Assembly: GCF_003610785.1 (NCBI RefSeq)
Contig: NZ_RAQQ01000001.1
Span: 492,435 to 556,434 of the forward strand
Direction of reading: 5' to 3'
Length of the DNA: 64,000 bases
DNA from: Micromonospora globbae
GTDB taxonomy: Bacteria; Actinomycetota; Actinomycetes; Mycobacteriales; Micromonosporaceae
Under the pieces are notes generated by a model. The model made no database searches and had not been told where the DNA came from. It saw only the letters and a list, made by a program, of their open reading frames with translations. Below are positions 27,026-34,910 of the stretch, one piece after another. Position 1 is the stretch's first letter. Each line of letters starts with the position of its first letter. The position numbers and the translations under genes are program-made.

Positions 27026-27463
27026 ATGGCCCGCGACGTCCAGATCACGTTCGACTGCGCCGACCCCGCCCGTCTCGCGGCCTTCTGGGCCGAGGCCCTC
27101 GGCTACCGGCTCCAGGACCCGCCCCCGGGTTTCGAGTCGTGGGACCAGGCGCTGGAGGCGATGGGTGTGCCGCCGGAGAGGCGCAACGACGCCTCGGCGC
27201 TGATCGACCCCGAGGGCTCGCGGCCCCGGCTGTTCTTCCAGCGCGTACCCGAGCGCAAGCAGACCAAGAACCGTGTGCACCTCGACGTACGCGCCGCTCC
27301 CGGGCTCCGGGGCGACGCGCGGATGGCGGCCCTGGAGGCGGAGGCCGAGCGCCTCGTGTCCCACGGCGCCACCCGGCTGCGGCGGCACGAGCCCGCTCCC
27401 CCGCTCGACGCCGGGCACATCGTCCTCGCCGACCCGGAGGGCAACGAGTTCTGCCTCGACTGA
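27026..27463 (+). CDS. VOC-family (glyoxalase-like) protein
   Basis: A 145-residue vicinal-oxygen-chelate protein: N-terminal VQITFDCADPARLAAFWAEALGY, central KNRVHLDVRA, and the C-terminal ADPEGNEFCLD end block. Members include dioxygenases, thiol transferases and resistance proteins; the substrate is undetermined. The AGGAGG ribosome-binding site (27011-27016) lies inside the 3' end of the DinB gene, so translation is coupled. Confidence 0.85.
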   Translation: MARDVQITFDCADPARLAAFWAEALGYRLQDPPPGFESWDQALEAMGVPPERRNDASALIDPEGSRPRLFFQRVPERKQTKNRVHLDVRAAPGLRGDARMAALEAEAERLVSHGATRLRRHEPAPPLDAGHIVLADPEGNEFCLD

Positions 27464-27495
27464 GGGGCCGTCCGCGGCCGGGGTCCGTGCCACCT

Positions 27496-28743
27496 CTAGG
27501 CGGTGGCCGAGACCCCGGCCGGCGGGACGGCGAGGCCCGCGCCGAAGAGGTTCTCCGGGTCGTGGGCCGCCTTGATCCGACGCAGCGCCGCCCAGTTCTC
27601 CGCGGTGAACGCCGACGCGGTCCGGGACGGGTCGTGCAGGAAGTTGAGGAACGTGCTGCCGATGCCGCTGCGACCGAGCGCCGCCGCGGTCCGCGCCGAC
27701 GCGACCGTGTCGAGGATGATCGACAGCGGGGCGTCCCGGTGGGCGGCGACGCCGGTGTCGCGGGCGATGCGACCACCCCAGTGGCGGATCTCGACGGTGG
27801 CGTCCGGCTCGGCCACGAGGGCCGCCACGAGGTCGTCGTCGAGCGTGCGGACCTGGTCGAACGTACGGGCGAAGGTGCCGCCCATCGCGGCCTGCGCGTA
27901 GTCGACGACCCGCATGCCGTCCTCGACGACCGGGCCCGCCACCGTCCACAGCGGCTCCAGCAGGGCGCGGCCGCGGTCGGCGTCGCCGGCGTACATGGCC
28001 TTGACCACGAGCGAGCCGTCGCGGGTCAGCAGCACCGCGGTGCTGAGCGAGTCGGGCACCTGCTCGACCCACCGCCGGTAGAAGGAGATCGTCTCGGCGG
28101 CCCGCTCGCGGCCGAAGGTGACGGCGCCCGCGTACACCCGCGCCACCGGGTAGAGGCGGAACTCCAGCGCCGTGACCACGCCGAACGATCCGCCGCCCCC
28201 GCACAGCGCCCAGAACAGGTCGGGGTTCCGGTCGGCGCTCGCCGTCACGAGCCCGCCGTCGGCGGTGACGACCTGGGCGCGCAGCACACTGTCGGCGGCG
28301 AGGCCGTGCCGGCGGGCCAGCCAGCCCAGGCCGCCACCGAGCGTGTAGCCGGTGACGCCGACGTCCGGTGAGGAGCCGGACAGCGCGGCGAGCCCGAAGG
28401 GCGCGGCGGCCCGGAGCACGTCACCCCACCGGGCGCCGGGGCCGACCCGGGCGATCCGGCGGTCCGGGTCGACGAGCACCGACGACATCGCGCCGGTGTG
28501 CACCAGCAGCGCGCCGTCGTGCGCCACGTGGGTGCCGTGGCCGGTGGCCTGGACGGCGAACGGCAGCGCGTGACGGCGGGCGGCCCGCACCGCCCGGCGT
28601 ACGTCGGCCGCGCCGGCGGCCCGGACCACGGCGGCGGGACGCGGGTCGAGGGCAAGGTTGAGTGGCTTGCGGTGGTCGTCGTAGCCGGTGTCTCCGGGCA
28701 GGAAGACGGGGCCGTCGGTACGCAGGGTCTGTCGAATCGTCAT
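27496..28743 (-). CDS. FAD-binding (BBE-type) oxidoreductase
   Basis: A 415-residue flavoprotein of the PCMH/berberine-bridge family. The FAD domain shows FAVQATGHGTHVAHDGALL, GVTGYTLGGGLGWLARRHGL and GGGGSFGVVTALEFRL; the C-terminal BBE motif is AAHDPENLFGAG. Such enzymes oxidise sugars, aromatic alcohols or secondary metabolites with O2; the substrate is unknown. ATG at 28743 (MTIRQTL) is preferred, with ATG 28776 possible; neither has a clear ribosome-binding site. It is divergent from the STAS gene and convergent with the VOC gene. Confidence 0.87.
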   Translation of the reverse strand: MTIRQTLRTDGPVFLPGDTGYDDHRKPLNLALDPRPAAVVRAAGAADVRRAVRAARRHALPFAVQATGHGTHVAHDGALLVHTGAMSSVLVDPDRRIARVGPGARWGDVLRAAAPFGLAALSGSSPDVGVTGYTLGGGLGWLARRHGLAADSVLRAQVVTADGGLVTASADRNPDLFWALCGGGGSFGVVTALEFRLYPVARVYAGAVTFGRERAAETISFYRRWVEQVPDSLSTAVLLTRDGSLVVKAMYAGDADRGRALLEPLWTVAGPVVEDGMRVVDYAQAAMGGTFARTFDQVRTLDDDLVAALVAEPDATVEIRHWGGRIARDTGVAAHRDAPLSIILDTVASARTAAALGRSGIGSTFLNFLHDPSRTASAFTAENWAALRRIKAAHDPENLFGAGLAVPPAGVSATA

Positions 28744-28787
28744 GCCCGTCAGACCCGCGGCCCGTGCCGAACTCATCGGTGCCGGGT

Positions 28788-28819
28788 GCGATGAGTTTCC
28801 CGGGGGCGGACGGTCCTAC
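28788..28819 (+). promoter_or_regulatory. Candidate ECF-sigma promoter for the STAS gene
   Basis: GCGATGAGTTT (28788-28798), 13 bases, then GGTCCTAC (28812-28819). The same blocks with identical spacing occur at 30121 upstream of the alpha/beta hydrolase. The predicted start falls at about 28824-28826, at the STAS ATG, implying a leaderless mRNA. Confidence 0.6.
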
Positions 28820-28823
28820 GGGA

Positions 28824-29183
28824 ATGGTGACCTCCCCGATCCCCTTCGCCGTGGGCGCGACGGTGACCCGCGCGGACATTCCCGTCCTGTGCGCCGATCT
28901 CGCCGAGCTGCTGCGGGGCCGCGCCCCGGGCGTCGTCGCCTGCGAGGTGGGCGCCGTCGACCGGCCCGACGTGGTAACGGTCGAGGCGCTCGCCCGGCTG
29001 CGCCTCACCGCGCGACGACACGGCTGGCGGCTGGTCGTCCGCGACGCGGGGCCCGGTCTGCTGCGGCTCGTCGAGCTGCTCGGGCTGACCGACGCGTTAG
29101 GCCAGTCGGGCCGGCAGCCCGAACAGCGGGAACAGGCGCTCGGTGTCGAGGAAGTTGGTGACCTCGGCGATCCGCCCGGCTGA
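28824..29183 (+). CDS. STAS-domain protein (anti-sigma-antagonist/MlaB-like)
   Basis: A 119-residue frame; the recognisable STAS domain occupies about residues 5-92 (PVLCADLAELLRGRAPGVVA, VDRPDVVTVEALARLRLTAR, LRLVELLGL). STAS proteins act as switches in sigma-factor networks or as lipid-transport subunits. The ATG coincides with the predicted start of a candidate ECF promoter, consistent with leaderless translation. The last 87 nucleotides lie antisense to the 3' end of the convergent sigma-factor gene, and the encoded tail looks unstructured, so the tail is probably not under selection. Its link to the neighbouring sigma factor is inferred from position and motif. Confidence 0.68.
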   Translation: MVTSPIPFAVGATVTRADIPVLCADLAELLRGRAPGVVACEVGAVDRPDVVTVEALARLRLTARRHGWRLVVRDAGPGLLRLVELLGLTDALGQSGRQPEQREQALGVEEVGDLGDPPG

Positions 29184-30074
29184 CACCTGCAGGACGATCA
29201 GCGCCCACGGGTCGTGGCCCGAGCCGGTGAGGCTGGGCCGGTACTGGCCGAACGCCGGCAGGCCGTTGGCCACCACCGGCACCAGCCGGGACCCTCGGCA
29301 CCCGCTGCCCGTGCCGGACATCCACGCGCGGATGTCGTCGTGCCCGCGCAGCCACAGCGGCACCGGCGGCATGGACAGGACGACGTCCTCGTGCAGGAGC
29401 GTCGCGAGCGCGTCGAGGTCGTACGCCTCGAAGGCCCGCACGTACCGGGCGAGCAGCGCCTTCTGCTCCTCGTCCATCGGCTTGTACACGTCGGCGGCGG
29501 TGTCGACGGCCGCGAGCGTGGTGCGGGCCCGCTGCAGGGCGCTGTTGACGCTCGCCACCGACGTGTCGAGCAGGTCGGCGACCTCCTGCGCCGACCAGGC
29601 CAGCACCTCACGCAGGATCAGCACGGCCCGCTGCCGCGGCGGCAGGTGCTGCAGCGCCGCGACGAACGCCAGGCGGACCGACTCCCGGGCGGCGATCACG
29701 TCGGCCGGGTCGCTGCTCTCGGGCAGCACCCGGCTGTCCGGTGCCGGACCCACCCAGATCTCGTCGGGACGCGGCTCGCCCGGATCCGCGGCCCGGCCGG
29801 ACCCGGCCGGGCCGAGATCCATCGGCATGACCCGCCGCTGGGCGCTGGAGAGCATGGTGAGGCACACGTTCGTCGCGATCCGGTAGAGCCACGACCGCAG
29901 GGCCGACCGGCCCTCGAACCGGTCGAAGCCGCGCCAGGCCCGCACGAACGTGTCCTGTACGGCGTCCTCGGCCTCGAAGACCGACCCGAGCATGCGGTAG
30001 CAGTAGCCGGTCAGCTCGGACCGGTACGCCTCGAGCTGCTCCTCGATGGGAGCGCTGGTCGCCACGTCACTCAC
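29097..30074 (-). CDS. ECF RNA polymerase sigma factor with C-terminal SnoaL-like domain (SigG-like)
   Basis: A 325-residue sigma factor. Region 2 holds YCYRMLGSVFEAEDAVQDTF and RSWLYRIATNVCLTML; region 4 holds LPPRQRAVLILREVLAWSAQ and TSVASVNSALQRAR. The C-terminal third (ALLARYVRAFEAYDLDALAT to LDTERLFPLFGLP) is a SnoaL/NTF2-like domain as in TIGR02960/SigG-type factors, which usually lack a classical anti-sigma factor. GTG at 30074 is chosen because a candidate promoter ends just upstream (leaderless); a TTG at 30104 is in frame but lies inside that promoter. From memory, M. tuberculosis sigG is likewise next to a hydrolase gene. Confidence 0.9.
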   Translation of the reverse strand: MSDVATSAPIEEQLEAYRSELTGYCYRMLGSVFEAEDAVQDTFVRAWRGFDRFEGRSALRSWLYRIATNVCLTMLSSAQRRVMPMDLGPAGSGRAADPGEPRPDEIWVGPAPDSRVLPESSDPADVIAARESVRLAFVAALQHLPPRQRAVLILREVLAWSAQEVADLLDTSVASVNSALQRARTTLAAVDTAADVYKPMDEEQKALLARYVRAFEAYDLDALATLLHEDVVLSMPPVPLWLRGHDDIRAWMSGTGSGCRGSRLVPVVANGLPAFGQYRPSLTGSGHDPWALIVLQVSAGRIAEVTNFLDTERLFPLFGLPARLA

Positions 30075-30084
30075 GCCGACCACC

Positions 30085-30113
30085 GTAGTCGAGGGGGCGG
30101 ACAAAAATTCGTC
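30085..30113 (-). promoter_or_regulatory. Candidate autoregulatory promoter of the sigma-factor gene
   Basis: Minus strand GACGAATTT (30113-30105), 13 bases, then CGACTAC (30091-30085). Block spacing is the same as in the two plus-strand copies, with several base differences. The predicted start lies within a few bases of the GTG at 30074. Confidence 0.42.
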
Positions 30114-30120
30114 GACGACA

Positions 30121-30154
30121 GCGATGAGTTTGCGAGGTCCGGTTGGTCAGTACC
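30121..30154 (+). promoter_or_regulatory. Candidate ECF-sigma promoter for the alpha/beta hydrolase
   Basis: GCGATGAGTTT (30121-30131), 13 bases, GGTCAGTAC (30145-30153). It matches the motif before the STAS gene at the same spacing and lies back-to-back with the sigma gene's own candidate promoter. Confidence 0.6.
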
Positions 30155-30189
30155 GGTGTCACCACGGACGACGACATGAGGAGCACACC

Positions 30190-31011
30190 ATGACCGCCAC
30201 GGACATCGTCTTCGGCTCGGGCCAGTACGCCGACGTCAACGGCATCAACCTGTACTACGAGACGCACGGCACGGGACACCCGCTGGTCCTGCTGCACGGC
30301 GGCCTCGCCTCGGGCGAGATGTTCGCGCCGATCCTGCCCACCCTGGCCGACCACCACCAGGTCATCCTCGTCGACCTGCAGGGGCACGGCCGCACCGCCG
30401 ACATCGACCGGCCGCTCGACGTCACGCTGATGGCCGAGGACATCGCCGCCCTCATCGACCACCTGGGGCTGGAGAAGCCGGATCTCGTCGGTTACTCCCT
30501 CGGCGGCGGCGTGGCCCTCCAGGTGGCGCTGAAGTACCCGCACAAGGTGCGTCGCCTCGTCACCGCGTCCGCGCACATCCGCCGCGACGCCATCCACGCC
30601 GAGATCCTGGCGCAGCAGGGCCAGGTCGGCGCGGCGGCGGCGGAGTTCATGAAGGACACCCCGATGTACGAGCTGTACCAGCGGGTGGCGCCGCGTCCCG
30701 AGGACTTCCCCCGCCTGCTCGACAAGATCGGCGCGGCGATGGCGAAGGACTACGACTACACCGAGGAGGTGCGCGGGCTGCAGGTGCCGACGCTGGTCGT
30801 CGCGGCCGACGCCGACATGGCCCCGCCGCGCCACTACGTCGAGGTCTTCGCGCTGCTCGACGGCGGGCTGCGCGACGGCGGCTGGGGCGGCGAGAACCGG
30901 CCGAAGGGCGGCCACGCGCTGGCCATCCTGCCGGGGCTCACGCACTACGACATCGCGGACTCCCCGCTGTTCGCGGCGACCACGCTCGCCTTCCTCGACA
31001 AGCAGGACTGA
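30190..31011 (+). CDS. Alpha/beta hydrolase
   Basis: A 273-residue alpha/beta-fold hydrolase. The oxyanion region is LVLLHGGLAS, the nucleophile elbow GYSLGGG (Ser in G-x-S-x-G), an acid is likely near VVAADADMAPP, and the catalytic His near LPGLTHYDIAD. It lacks a signal peptide. Substrates could be esters, lipids or a peroxidase-type substrate. ATG at 30190 follows GAGGAG. It is divergent from a SigG-like sigma factor, has that factor's candidate promoter motif, and ends in a 16-bp-stem terminator, so it is a probable sigma target. Confidence 0.87.
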   Translation: MTATDIVFGSGQYADVNGINLYYETHGTGHPLVLLHGGLASGEMFAPILPTLADHHQVILVDLQGHGRTADIDRPLDVTLMAEDIAALIDHLGLEKPDLVGYSLGGGVALQVALKYPHKVRRLVTASAHIRRDAIHAEILAQQGQVGAAAAEFMKDTPMYELYQRVAPRPEDFPRLLDKIGAAMAKDYDYTEEVRGLQVPTLVVAADADMAPPRHYVEVFALLDGGLRDGGWGGENRPKGGHALAILPGLTHYDIADSPLFAATTLAFLDKQD

Positions 31012-31019
31012 CGTCCGCA

Positions 31020-31057
31020 CGTACGCCCGGCGGCCCGGACCGGCCGCCGGGCGTACG
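31020..31057 (+). terminator. Terminator of the alpha/beta hydrolase gene
   Basis: 16-bp perfect stem, outer pair C31020-G31057, arms GTACGCCCGGCGGCC / GGCCGCCGGGCGTAC, six-base loop, followed by TATTT. Two near-identical GGACGGCCGCTCCGGC tandem units follow (about 31071-31105). Confidence 0.82.
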
Positions 31058-31133
31058 CCTATTTGCGGGGGGACGGCCGCTCCGGCGGGACGGCCGCTCC
31101 GGCGCCGGCGGGGCGCGGGTCTTCGGCGCGTGC

Positions 31134-31727
31134 TCAGACGCCGACGCGCTGGGGCGGGACGGTCAGGCCGTACAGCGCCATGAGTTCGGGGGTGTCGACC
31201 CGGCTGCCGTCGGCGACCGAGTCGCAGGCGATGTCGACGATCTGGTCCTTGTGCGCCAGCAGGTAGGGCCGGGCACCGACGTCGGCCCTGGCCAGGGTGG
31301 CGATGCCGGCCCAGTGCCGCCGGCCGAAGAGCATCGGGTAGCCGCGCAGCCCGTCGTAGGTGGCGCAGACCAGCACGTCCGGGTACGGCAGGGCGGCGAC
31401 CCGCCGGACAGCGGTGGCGGTGAGCCCCGGCATGTCCACGGGTACGACCACCACCGCCTCGATGGTCTCGTCGTCGATCGCCGCCAGGCCGGCGCGGATG
31501 GACGACCCCACGCCGGTCCCCCACGCCCGGTTGACCACCACGGTGGCCCCGGACAGGTCGGCCGTCTCGCGTACCTGGTCGGCCGCGGCACCCAGCACCA
31601 CCACGATCTGCCCGCAGCCCGCCTCGGTCATCGTGTCGATCATCCGGTTGACCAGGGGCCGCTCCCCCTGGTGCAACAGCGCCTCGGGGCCGCCGATGCG
31701 ACGTCCCCCGCCCGCGGCGATGATCAT
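31134..31727 (-). CDS. MobA-like NTP transferase (molybdenum-cofactor-type nucleotidyltransferase)
   Basis: A 197-residue Rossmann-like nucleotidyltransferase: N-terminal GMIIAAGGGRRIGGPEALL (a variant of the LAAG-x-G-x-R-x-G-x-x-K loop, with Glu where the usual Lys stands), VVVVPVDMPGL with the metal-binding Asp, and YPMLFGRRHW. The family transfers CMP or GMP to molybdopterin, or makes related sugar nucleotides. The missing loop lysine casts some doubt on activity. The start is uncertain: ATG 31727 is safe, but a CTG at 31745 (LKRIAGM) has GAGGGGG upstream and would restore the usual N-terminal strand. No partner Mo-enzyme gene is nearby. Confidence 0.75.
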   Translation of the reverse strand: MIIAAGGGRRIGGPEALLHQGERPLVNRMIDTMTEAGCGQIVVVLGAAADQVRETADLSGATVVVNRAWGTGVGSSIRAGLAAIDDETIEAVVVVPVDMPGLTATAVRRVAALPYPDVLVCATYDGLRGYPMLFGRRHWAGIATLARADVGARPYLLAHKDQIVDIACDSVADGSRVDTPELMALYGLTVPPQRVGV

Positions 31728-31909
31728 TCCTGCGATCCGCTTCAGCTGCGCCCCCTCCACCGTGGAGCGGGCCGCGGCCCGAGGGCGCGACCCGCTCCGT
31801 CGTACGGACATCGGGAGCAACGAGGACGAGTCGAGGCGGGTAGCGGGGCGAATGGGAAAAAGAGTGCAACTGTTATGCATCGCTTCATCCCCGGGAGCCC
31901 GCCCTCGTC

Positions 31910-31964
31910 GATCATGAGGTTGGCGACGGATTCGATCTCCGGCGGCCCCGCAGACCTCATGATC
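31910..31964. repeat. Intergenic palindromic repeat, GATCATGAGGT type
   Basis: Arms GATCATGAGGT (31910-31920) and ACCTCATGATC (31954-31964) are perfect complements around a 33-base spacer. Related copies lie at 55759-55817 and 63485-63502. It is the main feature of the 324-bp gap between the MobA-like and oxidoreductase genes; otherwise that gap shows only a ribosome-binding site near 32036. Confidence 0.72.
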
Positions 31965-32051
31965 ATCGGGGTAGCGGGGGCCAGCGCGGGAATACGCGCG
32001 CACCGGTCGGCACCGGCAGACCGTACGGGTCGGGAAGGAGCAACACCCGGG

Positions 32052-33002
32052 ATGAGCACGATGCACGCCGTGAGGGCACACCGCAGGGGCGGCCCGGAAC
32101 AGCTCGTGTACGAGGAGGCGCCGAGGCCCGAGCCCGGGCCGGGCGAGGTGCTGGTGGCCGTGAAGGCGGCGTCCATGACACCCCACGAGCTCACCTGGGG
32201 GGCGACCTGGACGGACAGCTTCGACGGGTCAGGGTCCGAGCGCACGCCGATCGTCCCGTCGCACGAGTTCTCCGGAGTCGTCGCCGCGACCGGCGAGGGG
32301 GTGCGCAGCCCCGCCGAGGGGGAGGCCGTCTACGGGTTGATCCCCTTCACCCGCGACGCCGCGGCCGCCGAGTACGTCACCGTGCCCGCGGCCGTCGTGG
32401 CGGCCAAACCGGTCACCGTCGACCACGACCACGCCGCGGCACTCCCCCTGTCCGCGCTGACCGCCTGGCAGGCCCTGGTGACCCACGCCGGCCTCCAGGC
32501 CGGCCAGCACGTGCTCGTGCAGGGCGGCGCCGGCGGCGTGGGGATGTACGCGGTGCAGCTCGCGACCGCCCTCGGCGCCCGGGTGAGCGCCACGGCCGCC
32601 GCCAGCGACCTGGACTTCGTCCGTGACCTGGGCGCCGAGCAGGTGATCGACTACGCGCACGACCGGTTCGAGGACCACGTCCGCGACGTGGACGTGGTCG
32701 TCGACACCGTCGGCGGGGACACGCAGTCGCGGTCCTGGTCGGTGCTGCGGCCGGGCGGCGTCCTCGTCACCACCGCCACTCCGCCGGACGAGCAGGAGGC
32801 GGCCCGGTACGGCGTACGCGGGGTGTTCTTCGTCGTCGAGCCCGACGGGGACGCGTTGCGGTCCATCGCCGAACTCGTCGACGACGGACGACTGCGGGCC
32901 GTGCTGGACCGCGTCCTGCCGCTGCGCGAGACCCGCGCCGGCTACGAGGCCCTGGAGACGGCCAAACGCCGCGGCAAGATCGTCGTGCACGTCGCCGACT
33001 GA
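32052..33002 (+). CDS. NADP-dependent quinone-oxidoreductase-like MDR protein
   Basis: A 316-residue medium-chain dehydrogenase/reductase without catalytic zinc. The GroES-like half has EVLVAVKAASMTPHELTW and PSHEFSGVVAATG. The Rossmann half has VLVQGGAGGVGMYAVQLATALGA (nucleotide-binding AGGVG) and DVVVDTVGGDTQSR. Such proteins reduce quinones or enones with NADPH. AAGGAG lies ten bases before ATG 32052; ATG 32061 is an alternative. It is divergent from the MobA-like gene across a palindromic intergenic repeat. Confidence 0.9.
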   Translation: MSTMHAVRAHRRGGPEQLVYEEAPRPEPGPGEVLVAVKAASMTPHELTWGATWTDSFDGSGSERTPIVPSHEFSGVVAATGEGVRSPAEGEAVYGLIPFTRDAAAAEYVTVPAAVVAAKPVTVDHDHAAALPLSALTAWQALVTHAGLQAGQHVLVQGGAGGVGMYAVQLATALGARVSATAAASDLDFVRDLGAEQVIDYAHDRFEDHVRDVDVVVDTVGGDTQSRSWSVLRPGGVLVTTATPPDEQEAARYGVRGVFFVVEPDGDALRSIAELVDDGRLRAVLDRVLPLRETRAGYEALETAKRRGKIVVHVAD

Positions 33003-33049
33003 CGGGCCGCCCGTCGGTCGCGGGCCGGTCCGGCGGAACCAGGTGCCCC

Positions 33050-34753
33050 TCAGGCGTCGGCGTAGCAGTCGACGATCGACAGGTCCAGCGGGAAGCGCAC
33101 CGGGGTGTCGCCGAACAGCAGGGCGGTCGCCCGCTCGCCGCAGCGGCTCACCGCCGCGGCCACCTCCGCCGCCTGCGCGGCCGGCGCGTGGACGATCACC
33201 TCGTCGTGCTGGAAGAAGACGAGTTCGGCGTCCGTGCCGGCCAGCTCGCCGCGCAACGTGGCGAGCAGCGTGGACGCCCACTCCGCGGCGGTGGCCTGGA
33301 TGACGAAGTTGCGGGTGAAGCGGCCCCGGGCCGCGCGGGCCCGCGTGCTTCCCGGGTCGCCCGCCCCGTCCGGGTCCGGCGCCCCGTCGCCCGGATCCGC
33401 GAACCCGACCGAGCTCGGTGGGCAGGTGCGCCCCAACCAGGAGCGGACCAGCCCGCCGGCCTCGCCGGTGCGGGCCGCCGCCTCCACGTAGCCGAACGCC
33501 GTCGGGTAGCTGCGCTTGAGCACCGCCAGCGCCGGCACGGCGGCCCCGCCCGTCTGGCCGTACATGGCGCCGAGCAGCGCCACCTTGGCCCGGGCCCGGT
33601 CGCCGCCGAAGGCGTCCTGGGCCAGCGCCGCGTAGAGGTCGCCGGCACCGCCGGCCGCCGCGAGCCGGGCGTCGCCGGAGACCGCCGCGAGCACCCGGGG
33701 CTCCAGCTGGCCGGCGTCGGCGACGACGAGACGCCAGCCCGGGTCGGCCACGACGGCCCGCCGGATCACCTTGGGAATCTGCAACGCCCCGCCGCCCCGG
33801 GTCGCCCACCGCCCGGAGACCACCCCGCCGGGGACGTACTCGGGCTGGAAGCGGCCGTCACGCACCCACTGCTCGCGCCACGCCCAGCCGTGCGCCGTCC
33901 AGATGCGGTAGAGCTCCTTGTACTCCAGCACGAGCGGCACGGCCGGATGATCCACCCCGCGCAGCACCCAGGCCCGGGTGTTGGGCAGCTCCACCCCGGC
34001 CCGGGCGAACGCGCGCAGCAGCTCGGCCGGGGAGTCGGCGTGCAGCTGGCGTACGCCGAACGCGTCGGCGATCCGGGCGGCCAGCTCGGCCAGGCGGCGG
34101 GGCGGCCCGCCCACCGGAGACGGCTCGCCGAGCAGCTCGGCGAGGATCGCGTCGTGCACGTCGGCCCGCCAGGGCAGCCCGGCGGCGCCCATCTCGACGG
34201 CGATGAGCGCGCCGGCCGACTCGGCGGCGACCAGCAGCCGGAAGCGGCCGGGATGCGCGGTGGCGGTGATCCGGGCGAGCTGGTCGGCGTACACCCGGAC
34301 CAGGGCGTCGATGCCGGGGCCCGGCGGCCCGGCCGGGGTGTCGAACAGCGCGCCCTGGCCCAGGCCCGGAGGCGCCGCCGGTCGCGGCGGCGGGTCGGGG
34401 GGCACCGGCGCTCCGGTCAGCCGAGCCCAGGCGGCGGCGAGCGACCGCGGCTCACCCCACCGCCCGGCGTGGCCGAGGAGCAGCGCCTCGGTCAGCTCCA
34501 CGTCGTGGCAGCGGTCGACCCGGACGCCGGCGCGCAGCAGCGCCGGGTAGACGGCCGCCCCGGAGGCCCAGACCCAGCGGGGGCGCTCGGCGCTCTCACG
34601 CGCGGCCACGGCGGCGGCGAGGTCGGCCACGGGCTCCGGCGGGCCGACGACACGGCCGGACGCGTCGAGCGGCTGGAGCACCCCACCGCCGCCAACCTCG
34701 TCCGCCACCACCGCCACCAGCACGAACGCGATTCTGCCTCGCCCGACCGACAC
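33050..34753 (-). CDS. Bifunctional 3'-5' exonuclease/DNA polymerase (family A, PolA-like)
   Basis: A 567-residue protein related to the C-terminal two thirds of DNA polymerase I. The exonuclease-like N-terminal part is short and degenerate (HDVELTEALLLGHAGRW region). Polymerase motif A is VADAGQLEPRVLA (replacing DYSQIELR), motif B is in KVALLGAMYGQTGG, and motif C is FFQHDEVIVHAP with the HDE triad. These shorter actinomycete proteins are a paralogue of PolA whose role is not settled. The GTG at 34753 is the longest reading, but its AGGAG lies too close, so an internal GTG about 15 codons in is also possible. Confidence 0.8.
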   Translation of the reverse strand: MSVGRGRIAFVLVAVVADEVGGGGVLQPLDASGRVVGPPEPVADLAAAVAARESAERPRWVWASGAAVYPALLRAGVRVDRCHDVELTEALLLGHAGRWGEPRSLAAAWARLTGAPVPPDPPPRPAAPPGLGQGALFDTPAGPPGPGIDALVRVYADQLARITATAHPGRFRLLVAAESAGALIAVEMGAAGLPWRADVHDAILAELLGEPSPVGGPPRRLAELAARIADAFGVRQLHADSPAELLRAFARAGVELPNTRAWVLRGVDHPAVPLVLEYKELYRIWTAHGWAWREQWVRDGRFQPEYVPGGVVSGRWATRGGGALQIPKVIRRAVVADPGWRLVVADAGQLEPRVLAAVSGDARLAAAGGAGDLYAALAQDAFGGDRARAKVALLGAMYGQTGGAAVPALAVLKRSYPTAFGYVEAAARTGEAGGLVRSWLGRTCPPSSVGFADPGDGAPDPDGAGDPGSTRARAARGRFTRNFVIQATAAEWASTLLATLRGELAGTDAELVFFQHDEVIVHAPAAQAAEVAAAVSRCGERATALLFGDTPVRFPLDLSIVDCYADA

Positions 34754-34910
34754 TCCTGGACGCGCGCCGCCCGCGCGCCGCGTCCGGCCGCCGGCGGCGC
34801 ACGCCGTGTGCCTCTGTTCACCGCTGGTTCATCCGCAATCCAAAGCTGATCCATAGCCACGCCTGCTTGCATTCGCTGGTCCCTGTCCCCCACAGATTGG
34901 CCAGCACCTG

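Noticed and set aside
27464..27495. Possible terminator between the VOC and FAD oxidoreductase genes
   Set aside because: Only short imperfect GC pairing is present; no stem of eight or more base pairs.
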